From GCA-2746605 sp963710615 (GTDB lineage Bacteria > Bacteroidota > Ignavibacteria > Ignavibacteriales > Melioribacteraceae): DNA of 64,000 nucleotides. Each line of letters begins with the position of its first letter. The first letter of the stretch is position 1. The notes below the pieces were generated by a model. The model was not told where the DNA came from, did no database searches, and saw nothing but the letters and a program-made list of their open reading frames with translations. The DNA lies in NCBI GenBank assembly GCA_963710615.1, contig CAVQBF010000031.1, positions 1-64,000 on the forward strand, read 5' to 3'. A program made the translations under genes and the position numbers. Below, one piece after another: positions 29,399 through 39,456 of this stretch.

Positions 29399-29434
29399 AA
29401 AGCCCAACTTTAATTGTAAAGTTGGGCTTTTATT
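29399..29434. terminator. Bidirectional terminator between uvrD and phosphofructokinase
   Basis: Fourteen-base perfect stem AAAGCCCAACTTTA / TAAAGTTGGGCTTT, loop ATTG, with T-rich tails on both strands. It serves the two convergent genes. Confidence 0.92.
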
Positions 29435-29461
29435 TTAACAATATTATAATTTATCAGTTTA

Positions 29462-30667
29462 CTAGTCACTTGCCATAATAAACAATGGTTTTGTTTCAAA
29501 ACTCTTATAATGCGGTCTTAGACGATCTACATTATAGTATTTATCCACATCAACAACTTTTTTATAACTGCTTATAACTTCAATATGTTCGTTATCATAT
29601 CTTCCGTTTCTTAAAGTAACCAATCTACCTGAAGAACCGTCAAGAATTAAATCTAATGCAAGGTTACCGTAAGCCATTGGAACAATAGAATCGATTGAAT
29701 CGGGATCACCACTTCTCACCATGTAGCCCAAACGTTGGTTAATTACATTTACTCTTTTCCCGTTATTGTATTTAGGAGAAAGATCCTTCATCTTTTTTGA
29801 AACTAAATCACCAATTCCGCCTAATTTTTTGTGTCCAAACATATCGGTTTCATGATCCTCGAATGTCATTTCAGAACTTTCATCTAACATTGCACCTTCT
29901 GAAACTAAACAAACAGAATACCGGCTATCGTTAGTAGCTCTATCTGCAACCATTAGCTCAGTTAATCTCTCTATGCTGAATTTATGCTCAGGAATTACAC
30001 ATCTATTAGCTGCACCAGCCATTGTTGGCAATAATGCAGAAAAGCCGGCATAACGTCCAAATACTTCAATTACTAAAAATCTTTCATGTGAGCCGGCACT
30101 TGTTCTTAAAGCGTGAGTCATTGCAATTGTTCTGGTAACACAAGTACTGAAACCAATGCAGTAATCAGTTCCAGGAACATCATTATCCATAGTTTTTGGA
30201 ATTGCAATTACTTTCATTCCTTGTTTATGTAAATGCTCACCATAACTTAAAGTATCATCACCCCCAATTGGAATCAAATAATCAAGATTCATAAAATCAA
30301 TATTCTTAAGAACTTCAGGCGTTAAATCATTTATTTCTTCCTTATAATCATCTTTTAGATGTTCTGGTATATTATCTTTCGGAACATGGCTTGCTCTTGT
30401 TCTCGATGAATGAAGAAAAGTTCCTCCTGTTCTTCCCGCGCGATTTACAATATTCTCAGTCAGCTCAATATAATTTTGACTATTATTAAAATCCTTATCT
30501 CGTACAATATCAATCATTCCACCCCAACCGCGTTTGATTCCAATTACACGATAACCTTCTCTAAGGGCTCTAATTGTTACCGCTCTAATAGCTGGATTAA
30601 GTCCGGGAACATCTCCGCCTCCTGTCAATATTCCAATTGTTCCTTTAATTGTGTTAATATTACTCAT
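29462..30667 (-). CDS. pfp: 6-phosphofructokinase, probably pyrophosphate-type
   Basis: 401 residues of the PfkA superfamily: GILTGGGDVPGLN at the start, substrate motif PKTMDND (157-163), GRYAGF and NQRLGYMVRSG. The phosphate-donor site reads GGDD (135-138), with Lys158 before TMDND. In this family Asp at the second position plus this lysine goes with pyrophosphate, whereas Gly goes with ATP. PPi use would make the step reversible and fits the PFOR-based central metabolism of this window. A monocistronic unit with its own terminator. Confidence 0.88.
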   Translation of the reverse strand: MSNINTIKGTIGILTGGGDVPGLNPAIRAVTIRALREGYRVIGIKRGWGGMIDIVRDKDFNNSQNYIELTENIVNRAGRTGGTFLHSSRTRASHVPKDNIPEHLKDDYKEEINDLTPEVLKNIDFMNLDYLIPIGGDDTLSYGEHLHKQGMKVIAIPKTMDNDVPGTDYCIGFSTCVTRTIAMTHALRTSAGSHERFLVIEVFGRYAGFSALLPTMAGAANRCVIPEHKFSIERLTELMVADRATNDSRYSVCLVSEGAMLDESSEMTFEDHETDMFGHKKLGGIGDLVSKKMKDLSPKYNNGKRVNVINQRLGYMVRSGDPDSIDSIVPMAYGNLALDLILDGSSGRLVTLRNGRYDNEHIEVISSYKKVVDVDKYYNVDRLRPHYKSFETKPLFIMASD

Positions 30668-30807
30668 TATGTCTCCAAATGGTATTAAATTAAAAAATAA
30701 TAATATTCGCGAATTTTGAATGTGAGGATAAATTCAGGTGGAGGGCTCCACCGATCAAACTCTTACACGATTATAAAGTTATTTTCAACTTTGTTTACAA
30801 ATATAAG

Positions 30808-32397
30808 TTATTTATATCTTTTATGCTTAATTGCGAAATAACTATTTGTCATTTTTTTCAAAGCCGTAGATAAAAATATTATTGAAATAAGATTCGGTAA
30901 TGTCATAAATCCAAGTGCTGCATCACCAAAGCCCCAAATTACCTCTAATTCAGCAATTGCACCAATAAATACAAATAGTAAGAATACCCATTTATAAGGA
31001 AGTATAGCTTTTTCGCCAAAAAGGTAATCGACTGATCTATCGCCATAAAAAGACCAGCTTATTGCAGTTGAAATTGCAAATAATAGAACAGAAATAGTAA
31101 CTATTTTATCACCAAAACTGAATAACCAGCTTAACCCTTCTTTGAAGGCAAAAGATGTTAGAATACTACTGTTTAATAATTCGCCTGTAAAATTTGGATC
31201 AATTCTATTAACATAGAACTCAGTGTGGTGCCATGCGCCTGTTGATAAAATTACTAGTCCGGTTAAAGTGCAAATCATAATTGTATCAATAAATGGACCT
31301 AACATTGCAACAGATCCTTCTCGCACAGGAAATTTAGTTTTTGCCGTTGAGTGAGCAATTGCTGCACTTCCTTGACCAGCTTCATTCGAATATAAACCGC
31401 GCTTAATTCCCCATAACATAGTATTTAACATTACTAAAAATGAACCACTAACTGTTCCTGCAATTTCTGCAGGGGGATTAAATGCCATTTCGAATATCAA
31501 TCCAAAACTTCTACCTAATTCACCGAAATTTGAGAAGAGAATTAGCAATGCAGCAAAAACGTAAATCACTGCCATAAACGGGGCTAAGTAACCAGTTACA
31601 TGTCCAATTCTTTTAATGCCGCCAATTATAACAGCACCTACAACTAAGACTAAAAATAAACCATTTATTACCTGTTGAACCGATAATTCAAAACCTTCCC
31701 ATACTATATGCTTAAGTGTTAAAAAGTGAGTTGTTCCAATAGCTTGAGTAATTTCTGAATAAATCTGATCAGAGACTGTAAAAGACTGAATAGCATTACC
31801 AGTAGCAAATGAGCAAATAACTGCAAAACTTGCAAATGCGATTCCAAGCCATTTCCACTTTTTACCCATACCTTTTTCAATTGTGTACATCGGACCACCG
31901 GCTGTACCACCATCGGAATCAAATTCTCTATACTTTAATGATAGAGTACTCTCTGCATATTTTAATGTCGTTCCAAAAAAAGCTGTAACCCACATCCAAA
32001 ATAAAGCTCCTGGTCCTCCGTAATAAATTGCAGTAGCAACACCTGCAATATTTCCTATTCCAACTGTAGCTGAAAGGGCCGTTGTTAAAGCTCTAAAATG
32101 ATTTAGATCCCCTTCATCATTTGGATCATCATAAATTCCGGCAGTTACTTTAATTCCATGCCAAAAGTATCTAATTTGTGGAAAGCCAAGCTTAAAGGTG
32201 ACAAAAATACCAGTTCCGACAAGTATTATTACCATAAATGGAATTGATCCAAGAGGTAAATCTTCTGAAGGGAATGCTTGGAAAATTTCAAAATTTCCTG
32301 GGAATGACCAAATTGCCTCAAAAAATGGAACTCCCCAAATAACTAATATTATTGCAATTATTGAGAAGACTAATAGAGCGCCGTATTTTCTATTCAT
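30808..32397 (-). CDS. AGCS-family sodium:alanine/glycine symporter
   Basis: 529 residues, about eleven membrane helices. Signature blocks: FRALTTALSATVGIGNIAGVATAI, GGPGALFWMW, EAGQGSAAIAHS and the GGPMYTIEKGMGKKW loop. The family couples Na+ to uptake of alanine, glycine or similar amino acids. It lies 12 bases after the NSS transporter gene on the same strand, so two sodium-driven amino-acid carriers share a transcript. Confidence 0.92.
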   Translation of the reverse strand: MNRKYGALLVFSIIAIILVIWGVPFFEAIWSFPGNFEIFQAFPSEDLPLGSIPFMVIILVGTGIFVTFKLGFPQIRYFWHGIKVTAGIYDDPNDEGDLNHFRALTTALSATVGIGNIAGVATAIYYGGPGALFWMWVTAFFGTTLKYAESTLSLKYREFDSDGGTAGGPMYTIEKGMGKKWKWLGIAFASFAVICSFATGNAIQSFTVSDQIYSEITQAIGTTHFLTLKHIVWEGFELSVQQVINGLFLVLVVGAVIIGGIKRIGHVTGYLAPFMAVIYVFAALLILFSNFGELGRSFGLIFEMAFNPPAEIAGTVSGSFLVMLNTMLWGIKRGLYSNEAGQGSAAIAHSTAKTKFPVREGSVAMLGPFIDTIMICTLTGLVILSTGAWHHTEFYVNRIDPNFTGELLNSSILTSFAFKEGLSWLFSFGDKIVTISVLLFAISTAISWSFYGDRSVDYLFGEKAILPYKWVFLLFVFIGAIAELEVIWGFGDAALGFMTLPNLISIIFLSTALKKMTNSYFAIKHKRYK

Positions 32398-32409
32398 AAA
32401 TTTTCTTTT

Positions 32410-33801
32410 TTAGAATATATTTAAAATAAAATCTAAAAGACCAAGTGAATTAAGCAAAACAATGAAAATTAAAACAGGAGCAAAGTATTTTACAAATATT
32501 TTCCAGAATGTAACTAGATTGGGATAATTATGAAATATACTTTCGGCACCAAGTTTTAATTCTACTAAAGCTTTATCAAAACCCCACGCCCAACCAACAA
32601 ATATAGAAATAAGCATTCCACCTAAAGGGAGTAAAAGATTTGCGGTAATATAATCAGCCAGGTCAAAGAAATTAAGGCCCAAAATGTGAATATCCGATAG
32701 TATATTAAATGAAAGAGCACTTGGAATACCAATAATAAAGGTTATTCCCCCAAAAGCTAAAACTGCAGAATGTCTCTGCCATCCTTTTTCATCAACGAAA
32801 TATGACACAACTACTTCCAACAATGATATTGCGGATGTTAAAGCAGCAATTGTTAATAAAAAGAAAAACAGAATTGAGAAAATAAATCCGCCAGGCATTT
32901 TAGTAAATACGACGGGCAAAGTATGGAATATCAAGCCTGGACCAGCTGATGGATCTTGCTGTGTAGCAAAAACTGCAGTAAAAATTGCTAATCCTGCAAT
33001 TAAAGCTATGAGTGTGTCTAAAAATACAATTTGAAATGAGGACGAAAACAAATTACTGTCTTTCCCTAAATAACTTCCATAGGTCATCATAGCACCCATT
33101 CCCAAGCTCAGAGTAAAGAATGCATGCCCCAAAGCAACTAAAACTGAAAGGGGAGTAACCAATTCCCAATTTGGATTTAATAAGAACGCAATACCCTTTT
33201 CTGATCCTGGAAGTGTAATCCCTTTTATTGCCGATATGATTAATAAAATTAAAAGAACAGGCATCATTATTTTGCTTCCACGCTCAATTCCTTTTTGAAT
33301 ACCAAAGTAAACGAAACTCATTGTCAATACTAAAAAGAGCATCATGAATCCTATGCTCCAAGTTGTATTTTGAATCAATGAGTCAAAATGTTCACTTGAA
33401 GATGTCATTTCCCCAAAGTCATAAAAAGATCCTCGAGCAGCCTCAAAAATATAACCTAAAGACCAGCCGGCAATTACAATGTAATAGGAAAGAATCAGAA
33501 ATCCGGCAAAAACTCCCATAAATCCAACGGAAGTCCAAATCTTAGATTTACTCAATGCTTTGAATGAACCAACCGGATTTTTCTTTCCGGTCCTTCCTAT
33601 TAAAATTTCTGCAATTAAAACCGGTAAACCAATAATAGCAATACAGATAAGATAAATGAAGATAAATGCAGCACCGCCATGTTCGCCTGCTATGTAAGGG
33701 AACTTCCAAATATTACCTAAGCCTATTGCTGATCCTGCTGCTGCGAGTATAAATCCAACTCTTGAACCCCAATTCTCACGGGGCAGGTTTGGTAGAGGCA
33801 T
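32410..33801 (-). CDS. NSS-family sodium-dependent transporter
   Basis: 463 residues with the LeuT-type pattern: WGSRVGFILAAAGSAIGLGNIWKFPYIAGEHGGAAF is the TM1 sodium and substrate site, followed by eleven further hydrophobic segments. TM6 (ALGHAFFTLSLGMGAM) has the unwound SLG motif. The substrate is an amino acid or amine, not predictable here. First gene of a two-gene unit with the AGCS carrier; the promoter must lie in the 209-base divergent gap 33802-34010. Confidence 0.93.
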   Translation of the reverse strand: MPLPNLPRENWGSRVGFILAAAGSAIGLGNIWKFPYIAGEHGGAAFIFIYLICIAIIGLPVLIAEILIGRTGKKNPVGSFKALSKSKIWTSVGFMGVFAGFLILSYYIVIAGWSLGYIFEAARGSFYDFGEMTSSSEHFDSLIQNTTWSIGFMMLFLVLTMSFVYFGIQKGIERGSKIMMPVLLILLIISAIKGITLPGSEKGIAFLLNPNWELVTPLSVLVALGHAFFTLSLGMGAMMTYGSYLGKDSNLFSSSFQIVFLDTLIALIAGLAIFTAVFATQQDPSAGPGLIFHTLPVVFTKMPGGFIFSILFFFLLTIAALTSAISLLEVVVSYFVDEKGWQRHSAVLAFGGITFIIGIPSALSFNILSDIHILGLNFFDLADYITANLLLPLGGMLISIFVGWAWGFDKALVELKLGAESIFHNYPNLVTFWKIFVKYFAPVLIFIVLLNSLGLLDFILNIF

Positions 33802-34010
33802 ATTCTCCCAATTAATATGATTAGTGAGTAAATAGCAAAAATGAAACTATGAAGCAATTTATAAAGAAAAGAAGCAAAAATTCAATTAAAATTTGCCATT
33901 TATTTATTTTCAATATATTCTAAATTATTAGTGATGAGGAGGATTATTTTTACACGATTTAATAATTATGAAAATACTATTTTAAAACTGGTAAAATTGG
34001 AATTTAGAAC

Positions 34011-35078
34011 ATGAAGAATTTTCTTTTTATTTTAATGATAACTATTTCTTTTATGGAAGCACAGGAACTTAACAATTCAATAAAAGGTAAAGTTACAGAT
34101 GAAGTAACAGGTGAACCAATTTTTAATGCTAATATTTATTTGTCCGGAACAGAATGGGGAACCACGTCAAATCAGGAAGGTGAATATTCGATTAAAAATA
34201 TAATCCCTTCAGATTATCAAATTGTATTTTCTGTAATTGGCTTTGATAGCAAATCAAAAATCATTACCATTAAGAATAATAGAACTCTCGAACTAAATAT
34301 TGAACTAAATCCAAAATCTTATGAATTGGAAAACGTTTTAGTCGATTCAGAATATCCTGACAGTTGGTACCGTGATCTGAAAGTATTTAAAAAGTATTTT
34401 TTAGGTCAAACCGAATTTGCAAAGGATTGTGAAATAAAAAATGAATTATATCTTGATTTTTCACATCCTAATGAAGACTTGCTAAATGCGAAAATTACAC
34501 GTCCACTTCAGATTATAAATAATGCTTTAGGATTTAAGATAAACTGTGAGTTAATAAATTTTAAGTATGATAAAATTGAGAGACGAGTAAAATATCTTAT
34601 TACGACTCACTTTACAAAATTGGATACATCAGATGAAAATATTGAGATGAAGTGGAAAAATAATCGAATTACTGCTTATTTAGGTTCGCAAGAACATTTT
34701 TTATATGCACTTAAAAATAATACTTTTTTTGATCAGGGTTTTGAAGTATCAACTAGTATTATCCCTTCTAATAGCGGTTATGATTTATATAGAGAAATGA
34801 TATTTACTTCTGATTCGATCTTAGCTAAGTCTACAATTAAGGATCATGCTGCATTAAACTTCAAAAATTACTTGCAAATTGAATACAATAAATCTGATCG
34901 AAAATTTAAGCCTATTTCTTGGCTTAAAATTTTAGGCTTAGATGTTACACTTGATAGATATGGAATACCTATAGAAATAATGCCTTTTGAAGTTCATGGA
35001 AGTTGGTCTCAATCGGGAATATCTGATATGCTCCCAAGATATTATTTTATATTGAACAACGAGGAATTAATAAATTAA
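34011..35078 (+). CDS. Secreted protein with carboxypeptidase-like regulatory domain
   Basis: 355 residues. Signal peptide MKNFLFILMITISFMEAQE, then a CarboxypepD_reg domain (about 24-105: IKGKVTDEVTGEPIFNANIYLSGTEWGTTSNQEGEYSIKN). The remaining 240 residues are typical of DUF5686-like or uncharacterised Bacteroidota surface proteins. There is no plug or barrel of a TonB-dependent receptor, so it is a free-standing protein. It is probably at the outer membrane or periplasm. It ends at a terminator shared with GroES. Confidence 0.65.
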   Translation: MKNFLFILMITISFMEAQELNNSIKGKVTDEVTGEPIFNANIYLSGTEWGTTSNQEGEYSIKNIIPSDYQIVFSVIGFDSKSKIITIKNNRTLELNIELNPKSYELENVLVDSEYPDSWYRDLKVFKKYFLGQTEFAKDCEIKNELYLDFSHPNEDLLNAKITRPLQIINNALGFKINCELINFKYDKIERRVKYLITTHFTKLDTSDENIEMKWKNNRITAYLGSQEHFLYALKNNTFFDQGFEVSTSIIPSNSGYDLYREMIFTSDSILAKSTIKDHAALNFKNYLQIEYNKSDRKFKPISWLKILGLDVTLDRYGIPIEIMPFEVHGSWSQSGISDMLPRYYFILNNEELIN

Positions 35079-35099
35079 TAGTGTAAATATTTCATAAAA

Positions 35100-35129
35100 A
35101 AAGTCCGGATTAAGCTAAACCCGGACTTT
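35100..35129. terminator. Bidirectional terminator
   Basis: Stem AAAGTCCGG / CCGGACTTT with a 12-base loop, A-rich before and T/A-rich after, between convergent genes ending at 35078 and 35155. Confidence 0.85.
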
Positions 35130-35154
35130 AAAATAATTAAACTGAATTTTGGTC

Positions 35155-35427
35155 TTAGTCTTCAATGACAGCTAATATATCACTTCTCTGGATGATTTTA
35201 TAATCCTTACCATCAAAAGAAATTTCTTCACCGCCGTATTTCCCAAAAAGTACTTTGTCACCAACTTTCAATAATTTTTGTAACTCTTCATCTGTACCCA
35301 CAGCTTCAACTTTGCCTGTAGTTGGTTTTTCTTTAGCAGTATCTGGAATAATGATACCTGATGTAGTTTTAGTTTCAGCTTCAACAAATGAAACAAGTAC
35401 TCTGTCATCCATTGGTTTAACTTTCAT
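35155..35427 (-). CDS. groS: Co-chaperonin GroES
   Basis: 90 residues, the usual length is 95-100. The fold markers are complete: KPMDDRVLV, the mobile loop SFVEAETKTTSGIIIPDTAKEKP with the IIIP groove that binds GroEL, KVGDKVLFGKYGG and DILAVIED. No groEL is adjacent, which is atypical for a GroES. It lies 15 bases after a glutaredoxin-like gene in one unit. No CIRCE element is visible in the upstream region. Confidence 0.95.
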   Translation of the reverse strand: MKVKPMDDRVLVSFVEAETKTTSGIIIPDTAKEKPTTGKVEAVGTDEELQKLLKVGDKVLFGKYGGEEISFDGKDYKIIQRSDILAVIED

Positions 35428-35442
35428 GGTTTCTCCTATAAT

Positions 35443-35697
35443 TTATTTTATGTTTAACAATCTATTAATTTTTGGTTTATCAAATCCTACAATTGGTCTG
35501 TTATTAACTAAAATAACAGGAACGCCTGTAGTTCCTGCTCTTCTTTGCATATCCTGTGCAGCTTTCTGATCTTTAGAAACATCAATCTCTTTAAATCTTA
35601 TTTGCTTTTCTTTTAAATACCTTTTTGCAGTATTACAAAAACTGCATGTAGGTGTTGTAAACATAATTACATTTGGTTGTGAATTTGGGCTCATCAT
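35443..35697 (-). CDS. Glutaredoxin-like / NrdH-type thioredoxin-fold protein
   Basis: 84 residues with a CSFC active site (IMFTTPTCSFCNTAKRYLKE), the cis-proline segment TTGVPVILVNNRPIVGFDKPKI and thioredoxin-like strand order. Small proteins like this reduce disulfides in redoxins or ribonucleotide reductase. The operon with GroES suggests a protein-repair role under stress (inference). Start MMSPNSQ; the second Met is also possible. Confidence 0.88.
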   Translation of the reverse strand: MMSPNSQPNVIMFTTPTCSFCNTAKRYLKEKQIRFKEIDVSKDQKAAQDMQRRAGTTGVPVILVNNRPIVGFDKPKINRLLNIK

Positions 35698-35843
35698 AAC
35701 TCCATCTTTAATTATAATTTAATTTCAATAAGATGAAGAAATAAAACAATAGTTTCAAAAAATCAAAAAAGTCAATTCAAAATTTAATCAAAATTTATTA
35801 AAAATATACTTATTTTTACATTTGTTTAAAATAAACGGTAACA

Positions 35844-37034
35844 ATGAAAAACTTAATTTTTAAGCTCACAATTATAACTTTTGCTACATTAATTTTCAAT
35901 AGCTGTCAACAAAATTTTGATGTTAAAAAAGTCAATTCCATCATAAATGAAGTGAAAAATAAGTATGCTCCCGATAAAAGAGTTGCGATTTTTAATATCA
36001 ATGTGGAAAATAGTGGTGGTAAAATTAAGATTGTGGGCCAATCAAATTTAGAAGATGGAGTCAATGAACTAATGAATGAATTGGAAAAGCAAAATTTGTC
36101 TGTTGTTAATGAAGTGAATATATTGCCTGATAATAAGTTAGGAGAAAAAATTTACGGAATTGTCAGACTTTCTGTTGCAAATATTCGAAGTAAGCCAAGT
36201 CATCCAGCTGAGTTAGCTACACAAGCATTAATGGGTTCAACTGTAAATATTTTAAAGAAAGAAAACGGCTGGTATTTAGTTCAAACACCGGATGGTTATA
36301 TATCATGGGTCGATGATGATGGAATTCATCCAATTACAAAAGAAGAAGTTAAAAATTGGAAAAACTCCAAAAGAGTAATTATTACTGAGCAGTATACATC
36401 AGCCTTTGCAGAACCTGTTACTAACAGTAAGAAAATTTCTGATCTTGTTGATGGTAACATCCTAAAAAAAATAAGTAATACAGGAAAATTTACTGAAGTT
36501 GGATTCCCAGATGGAAGAGTTGGCTTTGTTATATCAAGTCATTTAAAAGATTTTGGTATTTGGGCTAAAAATGCAGTAGCGGATAAAAATACAATTATCA
36601 AAACAGCTTTTAATTTTATGGGACTTCCTTATTTGTGGGGTGGAACTTCATCAAAAGGTGTCGACTGCAGTGGCTTTACCAAGACGGTATTTTTCTTGAA
36701 TGGTGTTGTAATGCCGAGGGATGCCTCTCAGCAAGTAAATGTCGGCGAATTGGTTGATACTGAGAATAATTTTGATAATTTGCAGGAGGGTGATCTTCTT
36801 TTCTTTGGAAATAAAGCTAGTGAAGATAATAAAGAAAAAATTACTCACGTTGCAATCTATATTGGAGAAGGTAAATATATTCACTCAGCCGGAATTGTTA
36901 GAATAAATAGTTTAATTAAAGATGCAGAAGATTTTAATGAATATAGATATAATACCTTTATTAGAGCTAAGAGAATTATAGGTAATTATGATAGTGGAGA
37001 AAATTTAGTTAAGAATAACCCTTTTTATAATTAG
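35844..37034 (+). CDS. NlpC/P60 (C40) cell-wall endopeptidase with SH3 domains
   Basis: 396 residues. The N-terminal signal ends FNSC, a plausible lipobox. Two bacterial SH3-like domains (about 110-165 and 175-235) precede the C40 domain (about 255-385) with catalytic Cys275 in GVDCSGF and His335 in ITHVAIY. These enzymes cut stem-peptide bonds of peptidoglycan. It is monocistronic by spacing (76 bases to the next gene). The broken dipeptide epimerase after it belongs to the recycling of the same murein peptides. Confidence 0.92.
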   Translation: MKNLIFKLTIITFATLIFNSCQQNFDVKKVNSIINEVKNKYAPDKRVAIFNINVENSGGKIKIVGQSNLEDGVNELMNELEKQNLSVVNEVNILPDNKLGEKIYGIVRLSVANIRSKPSHPAELATQALMGSTVNILKKENGWYLVQTPDGYISWVDDDGIHPITKEEVKNWKNSKRVIITEQYTSAFAEPVTNSKKISDLVDGNILKKISNTGKFTEVGFPDGRVGFVISSHLKDFGIWAKNAVADKNTIIKTAFNFMGLPYLWGGTSSKGVDCSGFTKTVFFLNGVVMPRDASQQVNVGELVDTENNFDNLQEGDLLFFGNKASEDNKEKITHVAIYIGEGKYIHSAGIVRINSLIKDAEDFNEYRYNTFIRAKRIIGNYDSGENLVKNNPFYN

Positions 37035-37110
37035 TAAACAATCTTAATTTCTGAGACCTTTAAAGTACCAAGGGATTCAGGTAAATATTATTTAATAAGA
37101 AAATAGAATC

Positions 37111-38129
37111 ATGAAACTTACATTTCAAACCTTATACCTTAGAACTTAAACACACATTTACAATTTCAACTAATTCCCGTACTTCTACTCCGGTTGTGCT
37201 TACACAAATTGAACACGATGGAATTGTTGGGTACGGCGAGGCATCAATGCCGCCTTATCTTGGTGAATCCCATGAGACAGTTGAATAAGTTTTTATCAAA
37301 AATTGATTTAGAGCAATTTAAGGATCCGTTTCAAATAGATGATATATTAAATTACGTTGATTCTATTGAGTATAAGAATACCGCAGCTAAAGCATCTGTT
37401 GATATTGCTCTTCATGATCTGGTGGGTAAATTGCTCGAACAACCATGGTATAAAATTTGGGGATACAATAAATCAACAACACCAGATACAACTTTTACAA
37501 TTGGAATTGACACCGAAGAAATTATTAAGCAAAAGGTAAAAGAAGCTGATGAATTTAATATTTTGAAAATTAAACTTGGCAGCAAGGATGATAAAAAATT
37601 AATTCAAACAATTAGAGAAGTTACTAATAAACCGCTTGCAGTTGATGCTAATCAAGGTTGGACAGATAAAGAAGCTGCAATTGATTTAATTCATTGGATG
37701 AAAGAACAAAATGTGCGAATGGTTGAACAACCAATGCCAAAAGAAAAGATGGATGAAATTGCTTGGTTGACCGATAAAAGCCCTCTTCCAATTTTTGCAG
37801 ATGAAGGTGTTCAGAGATTACCTGATGTTATTAAGGCAAAAGATGTATATTCAGGTATAAACATTAAATTGATGAAATGTACCGGTTTAAGAGAAGCGCA
37901 CAAAATGCTTGAACTTGCTAAAGCATTAGAATTAGAAATAATGATTGGCTGTATGACTGAAACATCATGTGCAATTTCAGCTGCATCTCAATTAGCTCCA
38001 CAAGTTGAATGGGCAGATTTGGATGGTAATCTTTTAATTAAAAATGATCCTTTCTCAGGTACTAAAATTATTGACGGAAAAATTATGATTAATGATAACC
38101 CGGGAATTGGATTAGAAAATCATAAATAA
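37111..38129 (+). pseudogene. Dipeptide epimerase (enolase superfamily), two frameshifts
   Basis: Read through, a 340-residue enolase-superfamily protein starting MKLTF at 37111. The frame needs the loss of one base near 37126 and of one T near 37285 (GAA-T-AAG). The main part carries the muconate-lactonising/L-Ala-D/L-Glu epimerase signatures: KASVDIALHDLVGK, LKIKLGS (catalytic Lys), VDANQGW (metal Asp), VEQPMP (metal Glu), ADEG, KLMKCTGL and IGCMTETSC. The family interconverts dipeptides such as L-Ala-D-Glu released from murein. The preceding gene is a murein endopeptidase, a pathway match. The larger fragment (from 37194) lacks the capping start. Confidence 0.8.
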
Positions 38130-38368
38130 AATTTAAATTTATTTTGACTTGAATTAGGAAAATTTAAGATTTAGATAAAAATATTTGAAGTCTTATTCTA
38201 TTTAGCTGTGTTTCCTTAGCTAAAAGCGAAAAAAGACTCAAAATGAAAATTTTTTGTTCGTTCTTGTGATACATAACACATAAAATGCTACCGAATTATC
38301 CTTTCTTAGTATTCAGAATATTTATTATTATAATCGTTGATAATTATAAGTTATGGGCAGGTTAAAGA

Positions 38369-39442
38369 GTGCAGAATTATTCTAAAATAGTAACTGGTTT
38401 TTCTTTTCTTGATCAAAAATGGGGTGGTGTTTATTCTGGGGGGAACTACTTTATTTTCGGATCAAGAAAATCCGGTAAAACTATTTTGGTACTAAATATT
38501 ATTGAACATTTAATTCAGAATAATAATAATGTTTTATTCATTACATCCGATAGAATAAAAAATTTAGAAATATTAGCTTCTTCAATTTATTTTGATTTTT
38601 CCGAAGCTATTGCAAATGGTTTTCTGAAGATTGAAAAAATCAGCAGTGAATTGAACTCCCTTGAAAAGGTAAAGGAGATTATACCAAAAGTTAATCCTTC
38701 GTTTTTATTCATTGATGACATACTATATGATCAATTAGTTAACTTAAAAGACAACTATCTTGATTTTATAGAATTTTTAGAAGAATATAATATCACAAGT
38801 TTTTTGGTAGCCTCAGTTCCCAAAAATGAAATACTTAAATCTATTGCCAGAAAAATTGCAGCAAATTCTACTGGGATTATCCAGCTTCAAAAACAATCAA
38901 ATAGGAATTATTCGGGTTTAGTTACTTTAAAACCAAATGTAGCTCATTTTGAAGGTGAATTTGAAACTACCTACAAAGTTGAACCGGTAAAAGGACTTAT
39001 AACTCTTGCTGATAATGAAAGTGCTATTTTAAGTATGTTATCCTTGGGAGGCAAACCGGAAATAATAAGTGATATAAAAGGATTTGAATACTCAAATATT
39101 TACAGTGAAGATGAATTTAGATTTTTAATTGATAGTAAAATTGCTCTTAGTAAAAGTATTGGAGAAAAAGTAAAAATAATTATCTATGAAAAAATAAGTG
39201 ACAATATTAGTACAATTGAGTTATTTGATAAATTAAAAACTAAAATTAAAAGCGGTGATAAAATATGTTTTACAGATAGAAATCTTTACATACTTCCTGA
39301 AAAATATGAAAAGGATACTATTAAGAAATTATTTTCCGAACTTGATGATGTTGGCAAAATACTAGTTAATGAAGTTGATGATTTAGAAAATCATTTTAAT
39401 AGAAAGATCCAAACACTTAATTCAAATTTTAAATTAATTTAA
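38369..39442 (+). CDS. KaiC/RadA-like RecA-fold ATPase
   Basis: 357 residues. The N-terminal half is a RecA-type ATPase with Walker A GSRKSGKT (31-38) and Walker B FLFIDD (Asp116-117). The pattern VTGFSFLDQKWGGVYSGGNYF before it is the KaiC/RadA entry strand. The C-terminal half (about 215-357) is unrecognised and resembles no DNA-binding domain I know. Start GTG at 38369. The next gene, a degenerate hybrid kinase, follows after 14 bases. KaiC-like proteins commonly work with histidine kinases in signal timing. It has no KaiB or KaiA partner here. Confidence 0.7.
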   Translation: MQNYSKIVTGFSFLDQKWGGVYSGGNYFIFGSRKSGKTILVLNIIEHLIQNNNNVLFITSDRIKNLEILASSIYFDFSEAIANGFLKIEKISSELNSLEKVKEIIPKVNPSFLFIDDILYDQLVNLKDNYLDFIEFLEEYNITSFLVASVPKNEILKSIARKIAANSTGIIQLQKQSNRNYSGLVTLKPNVAHFEGEFETTYKVEPVKGLITLADNESAILSMLSLGGKPEIISDIKGFEYSNIYSEDEFRFLIDSKIALSKSIGEKVKIIIYEKISDNISTIELFDKLKTKIKSGDKICFTDRNLYILPEKYEKDTIKKLFSELDDVGKILVNEVDDLENHFNRKIQTLNSNFKLI

Positions 39443-39456
39443 CCTACATACAACTT

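Noticed and set aside
30737..30752. GGTGGA/TCCACC hairpin between AGCS and phosphofructokinase genes
   Set aside because: No T-tract on either strand; could be an isolated structure, but no function can be argued.
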